From: DAOUKH01 sp034420775
GTDB lineage: Bacteria > Chloroflexota > Dehalococcoidia > SHYB01
Reading direction: 5' to 3'
DNA length: 18,628 nt
NCBI GenBank assembly: GCA_034420775.1
Contig: DAOUKZ010000115.1
Location: forward strand, 1 to 18,628
Shown in pieces: positions 7,100-13,930 of the stretch (position 1 is its first letter; the number at the start of each line of letters is the position of its first letter). A model generated the notes under the pieces. The model was given only the letters and a program-made list of their open reading frames with translations. It was not told the origin of the DNA and made no database searches. The position numbers were made by a program, and so were the translations under genes.

Positions 7100-8161
7100 A
7101 TGACCGCGCTCCGCGTTATCGACGCCGACGGACACGTGAACGAGCCCGAGGACCTGTGGGCGGAGCGCCTGCCGGAGCAGTACCACCGCATGGCGCCGCG
7201 CCGGGTGCTGGACTCGCAGGGCCGCATCCGCCTCTTCATCGCGGAGGAGCTGCAGCCCTTCCTGCCCAGCCTGACCATGGAGCAGGCGCAGCGGCCCGGC
7301 GGCGTCGACCCCAACGCCCGGCTGGTCGACATGAACGCCGAGGGGCTGGATGTGGCGGTGTGCTTCACCTCCATCGGCCTCTACTTCGGCGGCGTCGCCG
7401 ACGCCGATCTCAACGCCGCCCTCTGCCGGGCCTACAACGACTGGCTCTACGACTACACGCAGGCAGCGCCCGACCGGCTCGCCGGCGTCGCCATGGTCCC
7501 CCAACTGGATGTCGGCCTGGCCATGGAGGAGGCGGAGCGGGCCGTCCGCGACCTCGGCTTCAAGGCCGTCATGTGGCGGCCCAACCCGATCGCCGGGCGC
7601 GACCTCGACCACCCGGCCCTGGCGCCGTTCCTCTCGCTCATGGAAGAGCTGGGGGCGGCGCTGGCCATCCACGAGGGGACGACGCAGAACCTGCCCCAGG
7701 CGGGGCTCGACCGCTTCGACAACTACCTGTACCGGCACATGGTCTCCCACCCGCACGAGCAGCAGATGGCCTGCATGACGCTGATCTGCGGCGGCGCCCT
7801 CGAACGGCACCCGCGGCTGAAGGTTGTCTTCCTGGAATCGGGGGCCGGCTGGATCGCGCACTGGCTTGAGCGCATGGACGACCACATCAAACACTGGGGC
7901 TACACCAGCGGCCCGCTCGCGCTGAAGCCGTCGGAGTACTACCAGCGCCAGTGCTTCATCTCGGCCGACCCCGACGAGGCGATCATCCCCGGCCTCGTGC
8001 AGGCGCTGGGCGACGACACCCTCGTCTTCGCCACCGACTACCCCCACAGCGACAGCATCTTCCCCGGCGTCGTCGCCGCCCTCCGCGACCGCACCGACCT
8101 CAGCGAGGAATCGAAGGCCAAGATCCTCGGCGAGAACGCGGCGCGGCTGTACGGGCTGTAG
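7100..8161 (+). CDS. Amidohydrolase family protein (amidohydrolase_2 / ACMSD-like)
   Basis: The product is 353 aa, a TIM-barrel metal-dependent hydrolase or decarboxylase (PF04909). The first metal motif is DADGHVNEP (residues 8-16), where the usual second His of HxH is Glu15. This variant is frequent in the subgroup related to ACMSD and 2,6-dihydroxybenzoate-type decarboxylases. Other likely active-site residues are H191 (AIHEGT), E246 in KVVFLESGAGWIAHWLERMD and D313 in FATDYPHSDS. The start at 7100 has GGGAGGG six bases upstream. The substrate is unknown; close relatives are annotated only as 'amidohydrolase family' in catabolic clusters. The next gene begins 4 bases after its stop. Confidence 0.9.
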   Translation: MTALRVIDADGHVNEPEDLWAERLPEQYHRMAPRRVLDSQGRIRLFIAEELQPFLPSLTMEQAQRPGGVDPNARLVDMNAEGLDVAVCFTSIGLYFGGVADADLNAALCRAYNDWLYDYTQAAPDRLAGVAMVPQLDVGLAMEEAERAVRDLGFKAVMWRPNPIAGRDLDHPALAPFLSLMEELGAALAIHEGTTQNLPQAGLDRFDNYLYRHMVSHPHEQQMACMTLICGGALERHPRLKVVFLESGAGWIAHWLERMDDHIKHWGYTSGPLALKPSEYYQRQCFISADPDEAIIPGLVQALGDDTLVFATDYPHSDSIFPGVVAALRDRTDLSEESKAKILGENAARLYGL

Positions 8162-8165
8162 GTCT

Positions 8166-8939
8166 ATGCAAGACTCGGGCCGAAACGAAGTCCTGTGGGG
8201 AATCCTGATCCTGGCGGTCACAGGCGGGATTACCCTCGGAACCTATATTGCCGCAGGCCCAGGACAGACCTACTGGATCGTGTGGGGAGGGATTGCCTGG
8301 GGGGCCTACAAAGTCCTCCGGGGTTGGGTAGCGGCAAGCGCCTTCTGGCGGGTGATAGGCGCTCTCGCTGTTGGGGCAATGGTGTTGGGAGCCGTGCTCG
8401 TAATCCAAAGCGATCTCGCGGACCCCTACAACTCAGCAAAGGCGGGGGACTGTCTCGACAAAGAAGGACTGACCCTGGACTGCGATGGTACCGAGACCTA
8501 CACGGTTGACTGGGCAAAGCTGTATCCGAAGGACATGGCATTCCCTGGACAAGCAAGATTCGACGCCGATGCCGAGGTATGTTCCACCTCATTCAGGTCT
8601 TACTACTTCCACCCCACGCGAGAAAGTTGGGAGGATGGCGACCGCTCGCTGCTATGCGCCAAGAACGTCCGCTTGGATCCGGACGACCATTACAACTCGT
8701 TCGAGGTCGGTGACTGCGTCGACGAAGAAGGGATTGAGGCGGCGTGCGGGGGGTCGAACGTCCATAAGGTCTTGCACGTCAAGGTCTATCCAGGCGATAT
8801 GAACTTCCCGGGCGAAGCAAGGTTTGAAGCGGATAGCGCAGCCTGTCCGTTGGCGGCTGACCTCTATTTCTCTCCCACACGAGAACTGTGGGCTGACGGG
8901 GACCGCTCGCTTCTCTGTGTCGCGAGCATAGGCCAGTAG
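8166..8939 (+). CDS. Membrane protein with two tandem Septum_form-like domains
   Basis: The product is 257 aa. Three hydrophobic segments (about 10-30, 36-50 and 62-81) precede two copies of one extracytoplasmic domain, 87-165 and 176-252. Both copies have YNS..(A/V)GDC, an inner Cys, a (A/N)FPG(Q/E)ARF(D/E)AD segment, another Cys, then PTRE.W.DGDRSLLC. Each copy thus has four cysteines (96, 106, 139, 164 and 184, 194, 227, 251), which may form disulfides. The layout matches the Septum_form domain (PF13845) of actinobacterial and other envelope proteins, whose role is poorly known. Codon third positions are clearly less GC-rich than in the amidohydrolase upstream, suggesting separate origin. 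The start lies 4 bases after the previous stop without a clear Shine-Dalgarno, implying coupled translation. Confidence 0.7.
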   Translation: MQDSGRNEVLWGILILAVTGGITLGTYIAAGPGQTYWIVWGGIAWGAYKVLRGWVAASAFWRVIGALAVGAMVLGAVLVIQSDLADPYNSAKAGDCLDKEGLTLDCDGTETYTVDWAKLYPKDMAFPGQARFDADAEVCSTSFRSYYFHPTRESWEDGDRSLLCAKNVRLDPDDHYNSFEVGDCVDEEGIEAACGGSNVHKVLHVKVYPGDMNFPGEARFEADSAACPLAADLYFSPTRELWADGDRSLLCVASIGQ

Positions 8940-9000
8940 AGTGGGGGTAGGAGCAACTCTGCCGGCTTGCACAAGGGGCGAGGGGACGCCTACTAGGGCC

Positions 9001-9225
9001 ATGCGAATCTCGAAGCAGGGTCGGATCACGATCCCCAAGCACCTGCGCGAGCGGTTCGGGCTGCACCGCAACGTCGAGGTTGAGATCAGCCCGACTGAGG
9101 ACGGTCTGCTTCTCAGGAAGCGAGCGGTGCACCCCGTAGACCGCGTGTATGGGATCCTGGGCAAGGGAGCCCTCGGCGACGGCGTCCGCGTGGACGACTA
9201 CATCGAGGAAATCCGCGGGCGTTGA
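9001..9225 (+). CDS. AbrB/MazE/SpoVT-type DNA-binding protein (orphan antitoxin-like)
   Basis: The product is 74 aa from the ATG at 9001. MRISKQGRITIPKHLRERFGL is the swapped-hairpin AbrB/SpoVT DNA-binding fold (PF04014), followed by VEVEISPTEDGLLLRK. The C-terminus DGVRVDDYIEEIRGR resembles the toxin-binding tail of VapB-type antitoxins. Such proteins usually sit directly before, and overlap, a PIN-domain VapC toxin. Here no PIN domain follows: the next gene is a VOC protein 82 bases on. It is therefore either an orphan antitoxin or a stand-alone regulator. The frame is open back to a GTG at 8941, but that extension has no AbrB character. Confidence 0.8.
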   Translation: MRISKQGRITIPKHLRERFGLHRNVEVEISPTEDGLLLRKRAVHPVDRVYGILGKGALGDGVRVDDYIEEIRGR

Positions 9226-9232
9226 CCTCCGA

Positions 9233-9259
9233 CGCGTGAGGGGCTACCGTCCCCACGCG
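9233..9259. terminator. Possible hairpin after the AbrB-like gene
   Basis: CGCGTG (9233-9238) pairs with CACGCG (9254-9259). Three further GC pairs follow after a bulged A, and the loop is about 8 bases. There is no T-run on either side, so it is only a weak terminator candidate or a structured spacer. Confidence 0.25.
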
Positions 9260-9307
9260 GGCGCCCTCGAAGAGGCGTAGAGCAGGGCCGCCCCGAGGGA
9301 GGCGGCT

Positions 9308-9721
9308 ATGCCGGTCAAGGCCTTCGATCACGTGGCGATCCCGACGGCGGACGCGGAGCGGTTTCTGGCGTACTACAAGCGCCTCGGCTTCACCTTCATC
9401 AACGAGGAGAGGTGGCGGCGCGGCGAGAGCCCGATCTTCTCCCTGCGCATCGGCGAGCACAACATGATCAACGTGCATCCGGAGGGCTTCACCGCCAACC
9501 TGCGGGGGGAGACGGCACTGCCGGGCTGCGGCGACCTCTGCTTCGTCTGGGACGGCACGATCGAAGAGGTGCAGGAGATGCTGGCCAAGGCCGGCGTCGA
9601 GCCCGTCACCGGGCCGGTCCCGCGCTACGGGGGCAGGAACGGCGGGAAGAGCTCCTCGACCAGCATCTACATCGTCGACCCCGACAAGAACCTCGTCGAG
9701 TTCATGGTCTACGACGAGTAG
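9308..9721 (+). CDS. VOC family protein (glyoxalase/dioxygenase fold)
   Basis: The product is 137 aa, a single vicinal-oxygen-chelate domain made of two beta-alpha-beta-beta-beta repeats. It opens KAFDHVAIPTADAERFLAYY and ends SIYIVDPDKNLVEFMVYD. Likely metal ligands are H8, H57 (NMINVHPEG) and E131. The site usually filled by the second-repeat His (in GxxHLCF) reads GDLCF here, giving Asp76 or no ligand. VOC enzymes include lyases, isomerases and ring-cleaving dioxygenases, so the reaction cannot be set. A GGGAGG ribosome site precedes the ATG. It is the first of three tightly spaced genes (VOC, crotonase, SDR) likely in one operon. Confidence 0.88.
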   Translation: MPVKAFDHVAIPTADAERFLAYYKRLGFTFINEERWRRGESPIFSLRIGEHNMINVHPEGFTANLRGETALPGCGDLCFVWDGTIEEVQEMLAKAGVEPVTGPVPRYGGRNGGKSSSTSIYIVDPDKNLVEFMVYDE

Positions 9722-9743
9722 CGGGCGGCGGCCTCGACCCACG

Positions 9744-10541
9744 ATGAGCTACGAGACGGTCCGCTACGAGGTCGATGACGCCAGCGTCGCCGTGGCGACG
9801 CTCGACCGGCCCGAACACCGCAACGCCCTCAACAGCGTGATGCGGCGCGAGATCGTCGAGGTCTTCGCCCGCGTCAACGACGACCCGGACGTGCGCGCCC
9901 TCGTCCTGACCGGCGCGGGCAAGGAGTATTTTTCGGCGGGGGCCGACCAGAAGGAGCGCGGCTCGGGCGGCGCGATGCCGTCGGAGCAGATCCGGCGCAA
10001 CCACCTGCATCCCACGAACGCGCTCTCGGCGCGGCTGCAGCGGGTCGAGAAGCCCGTGGTGGCGGCGGTGAACGGGACGTGCGTCGGCGGCGGGCTCGCC
10101 CTCGCGGCGGGGTGCGACGTCGTGCTGGCGTCGGAGAACGCGCGCTTCCGCGTGGCCCACGCCGCGCTCGGCGTCGGCATCCTCGACGCGCTGGGCTGGC
10201 TGCTTCCCCGTCACATCGGCCCGCAGCGCACCTTCGAGCTCTACGCCACCAACCGGATCATGGACGTCGCCGAGGCGAAGGAGGCGGGGCTGGTCTTCAA
10301 GGTCACCCCGCCCGACGATCTGATACCGGAGGCGCTGAAGCTGGCGCGGGCCTTCGCCGCCGGGCCGCCGCTGGGCATGATGATGACGAAGCGCGCCATT
10401 CTGCGGGGCCGGGGCCGCGACCTCGACGACTACCTCGAGTTCGAGCGGCTGGCATACCAGGTCTGCTACTACTCCGAGGACTCGAAGGAGGCGCGGCGCG
10501 CCTTCATGGAGCGGCGCGAGCCGAAGTACCAGGGTCGGTGA
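9744..10541 (+). CDS. Enoyl-CoA hydratase/isomerase (crotonase) family protein, atypical active site
   Basis: The product is 265 aa, full length for the family, a cytoplasmic enzyme acting on acyl-CoA thioesters. The CoA and oxyanion-hole motifs are intact: FSAGADQK (63-70) and NGTCVGGGLALAAGCDV (110-126). The two catalytic glutamates of classical hydratases (rat E144 in GGGCELA and E164 in QPE) align with A119 and H139. A hydratase reaction is therefore unlikely. D148, in GILDALG, could act instead. Crotonase-fold isomerases, decarboxylases and hydrolases use other residues, so the true reaction is open. It lies 22 bases after the VOC gene and 10 bases before the SDR gene. Confidence 0.9.
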   Translation: MSYETVRYEVDDASVAVATLDRPEHRNALNSVMRREIVEVFARVNDDPDVRALVLTGAGKEYFSAGADQKERGSGGAMPSEQIRRNHLHPTNALSARLQRVEKPVVAAVNGTCVGGGLALAAGCDVVLASENARFRVAHAALGVGILDALGWLLPRHIGPQRTFELYATNRIMDVAEAKEAGLVFKVTPPDDLIPEALKLARAFAAGPPLGMMMTKRAILRGRGRDLDDYLEFERLAYQVCYYSEDSKEARRAFMERREPKYQGR

Positions 10542-10551
10542 GGTAAGAGCC

Positions 10552-11445
10552 ATGAGCAAGGTCGCGCTGATAACGGGAGCGAGCCGGGGCATCGGCAAGG
10601 CGATCTGCGCCCACCTCGCCCTCGAGGGCTTCTCGATCGCGGTGACGGCGCGGTCGGTGAGCGAGAACGACATGACGCCGTACCCGGGCACGATCCACGA
10701 GACGGCGGCGCTGGTGGAGTCGCTGGGCGGACGGGCGCTCCCCATCCGTTGCGACGTCGGCGAGCCCGACGACATCGAAGGGGCCGTCGAGAAGACGCTG
10801 GAGGCGTTCGGCCGCATCGACGTCATGATCAACAACGCGCGGTACGAGGGCCCGGCGAACTGGGAGAAGATCGAGGACCTCGAATGGGACTTGATCAGCA
10901 CGGCCATCGACTGCAACTTCAAGGCCCCGCTCATGTTCATGCGGCTGCTGATCCCGCAAATGGCGAAGCAGGGCGGCGGGCTCTTCATCAACGTCACCAC
11001 CGGTATCGAGGGGCACCTGCCGAACCAGAACATGCCGGGGCAGGCGTCGACGAGCCTGCTCTACCCCAGCACCAAGGCGGGCTTGAACTGGACGACGATG
11101 CTGATCGCCAAGGAGGTCCGGGAGCACAAGATTGCCGCGGTGGGCCTCCAGCCGGGGGCGACGCTGGTGGAGCGGGTGACCGTCTCCAAGGAGGCGGGCA
11201 TGGGGTACAACCTGCCGCGGAGGCACTCGGTGCACATGCCCTGCGTGGTCGTCTCGCATCTGTCGACGCTGGCCGATCCCATGCCCTACAACGGGACGAT
11301 CATCGAGGCCCACGACTTCGCCCTGGAGCACGGCCTGATGACCGAGGACGAGATCGCCCACCCCTTCAAGGAAGGCGAGGTCTACGACGCCTACGCCGAG
11401 CCCTACTGGCTCGCCCTCCGCGAAGCCCGCGCAGCCCGCGGCTAG
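10552..11445 (+). CDS. SDR family NAD(P)-dependent oxidoreductase
   Basis: The product is 297 aa, a classical short-chain dehydrogenase/reductase with a Rossmann fold. The nucleotide motif is TGASRGIG (8-15), then NNAR (94-97), with YPSTK giving the catalytic Tyr171 and Lys175. The catalytic Ser position reads NVTTGIEG, with Thr149 or Thr150 in its place. Thr can substitute, but this is less usual. A C-terminal extension of about 50 residues follows the core. A GAGGT ribosome site precedes the ATG. It follows the crotonase by 10 bases, so it probably acts on a related acyl-CoA or alcohol intermediate; that is inferred from context only. Confidence 0.92.
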   Translation: MSKVALITGASRGIGKAICAHLALEGFSIAVTARSVSENDMTPYPGTIHETAALVESLGGRALPIRCDVGEPDDIEGAVEKTLEAFGRIDVMINNARYEGPANWEKIEDLEWDLISTAIDCNFKAPLMFMRLLIPQMAKQGGGLFINVTTGIEGHLPNQNMPGQASTSLLYPSTKAGLNWTTMLIAKEVREHKIAAVGLQPGATLVERVTVSKEAGMGYNLPRRHSVHMPCVVVSHLSTLADPMPYNGTIIEAHDFALEHGLMTEDEIAHPFKEGEVYDAYAEPYWLALREARAARG

Positions 11446-11469
11446 GGCACCGCTCGCAGCGCGATTATC

Positions 11470-11498
11470 TTGACCCTCGACAGGGGCGGTGCTAGAGT
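11470..11498 (+). promoter_or_regulatory. Sigma70-type promoter of the etfBA operon
   Basis: TTGACC (11470-11475), a 17-base spacer and TAGAGT (11493-11498) give a good housekeeping promoter, 5 of 6 and 4 of 6 to consensus. The expected transcript start is near 11505, leaving a leader of about 93 bases before the etfB ATG. Confidence 0.65.
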
Positions 11499-11515
11499 AC
11501 ACGGCGCTTCCGCAA

Positions 11516-11564
11516 GGCCTTCGCTGGGCGCACGTTTCGGCCCAGCGTTCTTTGTGTAAAGGCC
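11516..11564 (+). promoter_or_regulatory. Structured leader / attenuator-like hairpin before etfB
   Basis: CGCTGGGC (11522-11529) and GCCCAGCG (11540-11547) make a perfect 8-bp stem with a 10-base loop, followed by T-rich TTCTTTGTGT. An outer 6-bp pairing, GGCCTT (11516-11521) with AAGGCC (11559-11564), encloses it. It lies downstream of the predicted promoter and upstream of etfB. It could be an attenuator, or a terminator for the preceding SDR operon placed inside the etf leader. Confidence 0.5.
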
Positions 11565-11597
11565 CGAAAAAGTGACATCCCGGAAAGAGGCCGACGC

Positions 11598-12398
11598 ATG
11601 AATATCGTGTGCTTCGCCAAGCAGGTCATGGACCCCGAGACCCCCATGGCGAGCTTCAAGATCGACGAGGCCAACAACAAGGTCATGCCCGTCCAGGGCG
11701 TGGCCCCCGTGGTCAACGGATTCGACGAGAACGCCATCGAGGCCGCCCTGCAACTCCGCGAGGAGCATGAGGGCACCATCCGCGTCGTCAGCCTGGGCAA
11801 GGAGCTCGTCCTCGACGTGATCAAGAAGCCGCTCTCCATGGGCGCCGACGAGCTCTACCTCCTCCAGGACGACGCCCTCGAAGAGGGCGACGCCTACTCG
11901 ATCGCCCGCGCCCTCGCGGCGGCGGTGACCAAGCTCGGCGAGTACGACCTCATCCTCTGCGGCCGGCAGGCCTCCGACACCGACCGCGGGCAGGTCGGCC
12001 CCGCCGTGGCCGCGCTGCTCGGCATCCCCGTGATCACCCTGGCGCGCGGCGTCACGGTCGAAGACGGCAAGGTCATCGTCGAGCGGGTGCGGCAGGACGG
12101 CAGCGAGATCGCCGAGGCGCCGCTTCCCGCGCTGGTGACGGTGAGCAACGAGTTCGGCGAGCCCCGCTATCCCACCCTCCGCGGCATCATGCAGGCGGGC
12201 CGCAAGAAGCCGACGGTCTGGACCGCCGACGACATCGGCGTCGACACCGGCAGCGTCGGCGCGAGCGGCCGGGTGGTCGATCTCGATCGGCTCTTCATCC
12301 CCGTCGTCGAGAAGAACGTCGAGTGGATCGACGGCGACAACGGAGCGGAGAAGGGCCGCAACCTGGCGCTGAAGCTGCGCGAGGCCAAACTCATCTAA
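11598..12398 (+). CDS. etfB: Electron transfer flavoprotein beta subunit
   Basis: The product is 266 aa, typical for EtfB. With EtfA it forms a soluble heterodimer that accepts electrons from acyl-CoA dehydrogenases and passes them to ETF-quinone oxidoreductase. The AMP-binding signature is CGRQASDTDRGQVGP (121-135). FGEPRYPTLRGIMQA (186-200) is a second conserved segment, and the N-terminus MNIVCFAKQVMDPETP is characteristic. AGAGG lies 7 bases before the start. It is followed by etfA after 34 bases in the standard beta-alpha order. No ETF:quinone oxidoreductase gene is seen in the window. Confidence 0.96.
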   Translation: MNIVCFAKQVMDPETPMASFKIDEANNKVMPVQGVAPVVNGFDENAIEAALQLREEHEGTIRVVSLGKELVLDVIKKPLSMGADELYLLQDDALEEGDAYSIARALAAAVTKLGEYDLILCGRQASDTDRGQVGPAVAALLGIPVITLARGVTVEDGKVIVERVRQDGSEIAEAPLPALVTVSNEFGEPRYPTLRGIMQAGRKKPTVWTADDIGVDTGSVGASGRVVDLDRLFIPVVEKNVEWIDGDNGAEKGRNLALKLREAKLI

Positions 12399-12432
12399 CG
12401 CGACCCTATCTGAAGAACAGGAGCAGCGAACG

Positions 12433-13413
12433 ATGGCGGACAACCAGGGCATTCTCGTATTCGCGGAGGTCTCCGACGGCAAGCTCCTCGGCGTGGCCAA
12501 GGAAGGCGTCGCCGTGGGTCGGTCGCTCGCCGCCGGAGGCGAAGTTTCCGCAATCATCATCGGCAGCACCGGCGACCTCGGCGCCGAGCTCATCGCCGCC
12601 GGCGCCGACAAGGTCCTCACCTTCGAAAATGCCGACCTCGCGTCCTACCAGCCCGACGCGTACGCCCAGGTCATGCTCCAGGCCGTCGAGGCCGTCTCCC
12701 CCAAGGTCGTCATCATCGGCCAGACCGACGTGGGCCGCGACCTCGCCCCCAAGGTCGCCTTCAAGCTCGGCGCGAGCCTGACCATGGACTCGGTCAACGT
12801 CACCATGGACGGCGGGACGCTCAAGGCCACGAAGCCCGTCTACGGCGGCAACGCCCAGGCCACCTACGCCTCCGACGCGGCCCTGCACGTCGTGACGGTG
12901 CGGGTGAAGGCCTTCGAGCCGCTCCCACCGGACACCGGGCGGAGCGGCAGCGTGGAGGCGCTGGACGCCACGGTCGACGAGTCGGCGGTGCAGGTCCGCA
13001 TCACCGAGGTCAAGAAGCAGAAGTCCGAGGGCGTGCGCCTCGAGGACGCCGACGTGGTGGTCTCCGGCGGGCGCGGCTTCGGCGGGCCCGACCCGTTCGA
13101 GGACCTGCAGGCGCTGGCCGACGCGCTGGGCGGCGCGATGGGCGCGAGCCGCGCCGTCTGTGACGCGGGCTGGCTGCCCCACTCCTACCAGGTGGGGCTC
13201 ACCGGCAAGACGGTGACGCCCGACCTGTACATCGCCTTCGCCATCTCCGGGGCCAGCCAGCACATGGCGGGCTGCTCCGGCTCGAAGAACATCGTCGCCA
13301 TCAACAAGGACGCCGACGCGAACATCTTCCAGGAGGCGCGTTACGGCGTCGTCGGTGAGTGGGAGGACATCCTGCCCGCCTTCACCGACATGGTCCGCGA
13401 GCTCAAAGGCTAG
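12433..13413 (+). CDS. etfA: Electron transfer flavoprotein alpha subunit
   Basis: The product is 326 aa, typical for EtfA, which binds FAD through its C-terminal domain. SGGRGFGGP (211-219), VGLTGKTVTPDLYIAFAISG (254-273), SQHMAGC and NKDADANIFQEARYGVVG (291-308) are the standard FAD-binding segments, all intact. The N-terminal domain (1-190) is the Rossmann-like ETF alpha/beta domain. AGGAG lies 9 bases upstream of the ATG. It directly follows etfB and should be co-transcribed. The likely electron donors include the acyl-CoA dehydrogenase at 1678-2895, though that gene is on the other strand. Confidence 0.96.
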   Translation: MADNQGILVFAEVSDGKLLGVAKEGVAVGRSLAAGGEVSAIIIGSTGDLGAELIAAGADKVLTFENADLASYQPDAYAQVMLQAVEAVSPKVVIIGQTDVGRDLAPKVAFKLGASLTMDSVNVTMDGGTLKATKPVYGGNAQATYASDAALHVVTVRVKAFEPLPPDTGRSGSVEALDATVDESAVQVRITEVKKQKSEGVRLEDADVVVSGGRGFGGPDPFEDLQALADALGGAMGASRAVCDAGWLPHSYQVGLTGKTVTPDLYIAFAISGASQHMAGCSGSKNIVAINKDADANIFQEARYGVVGEWEDILPAFTDMVRELKG

Positions 13414-13484
13414 GGGCGCGCCGCCGGGAGCAGCGCAGGGGCGCGTCGAGGCGCCGGCCAAGGCCGCGCGCCGGAAGGGACGCG

Positions 13485-13910
13485 ATGGACCTCCAGGAGG
13501 TCTTTCAGCAGATCGAGTCGGCGGAAGTCATCTGCTTCCACTTCCCCTACTTGCGCAAGACCCTCATCGTCGACCCCCGCGCCGACGTCGAAGACCCACC
13601 CCTCGTCAAGCTCGTGCCCATGGCGAAGTCGGCCGAGGAGCGTCTGCGCAGCCTCCGCACCCTGAGGCCCCGCTTCCCCAAGCCGGAGAAGGTCGTCATC
13701 GTCCCCTGGCCGCGTTACGTGGAGAGCCTGCAGAACCTCGGCGTCTGGACGAAGCTCGTCGGCCGCGTGGCCACCGAGGGCCACCCCGAACTCTCCAAGA
13801 CCTTCGACGCGGTCATGGTGGAGCTCCGCCAACTGGAGACGGCCGAGTTCGCCGCCGCCATCACCGGCAAGCAGTACCACACCATCTGGGAAGCCCCCAA
13901 GGACGAGTAG
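13485..13910 (+). CDS. Conserved-looking hypothetical protein
   Basis: The product is 141 aa from the ATG at 13485, which has GGAAGGGA just upstream. It has no signal peptide or membrane segment and no motif I can name. Notable stretches are ICFHFPYLRKTLIVDPR (about 16-32), PPLVKLVPM, RLRSLRTLRPRFPKPEKV and VPWPRYVESL. The strong codon bias matches etfA and cinA, and it sits neatly between them with 71 and 20 bases of spacing. It is therefore almost certainly a real gene of the core type. Its place after etfBA suggests, but does not show, a link to electron transfer. Confidence 0.75.
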   Translation: MDLQEVFQQIESAEVICFHFPYLRKTLIVDPRADVEDPPLVKLVPMAKSAEERLRSLRTLRPRFPKPEKVVIVPWPRYVESLQNLGVWTKLVGRVATEGHPELSKTFDAVMVELRQLETAEFAAAITGKQYHTIWEAPKDE

Positions 13911-13930
13911 CCGGCGCGCGGCCTCCTCCC

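Noticed and set aside
5486..8221. Very long minus-strand open frame (911 codons) across leuS, DUF1801 and the amidohydrolase
   Set aside because: It is antisense to three well-supported genes with clear motifs; its composition is Gly/Val/Asp/Arg-rich as expected for a high-GC shadow frame.
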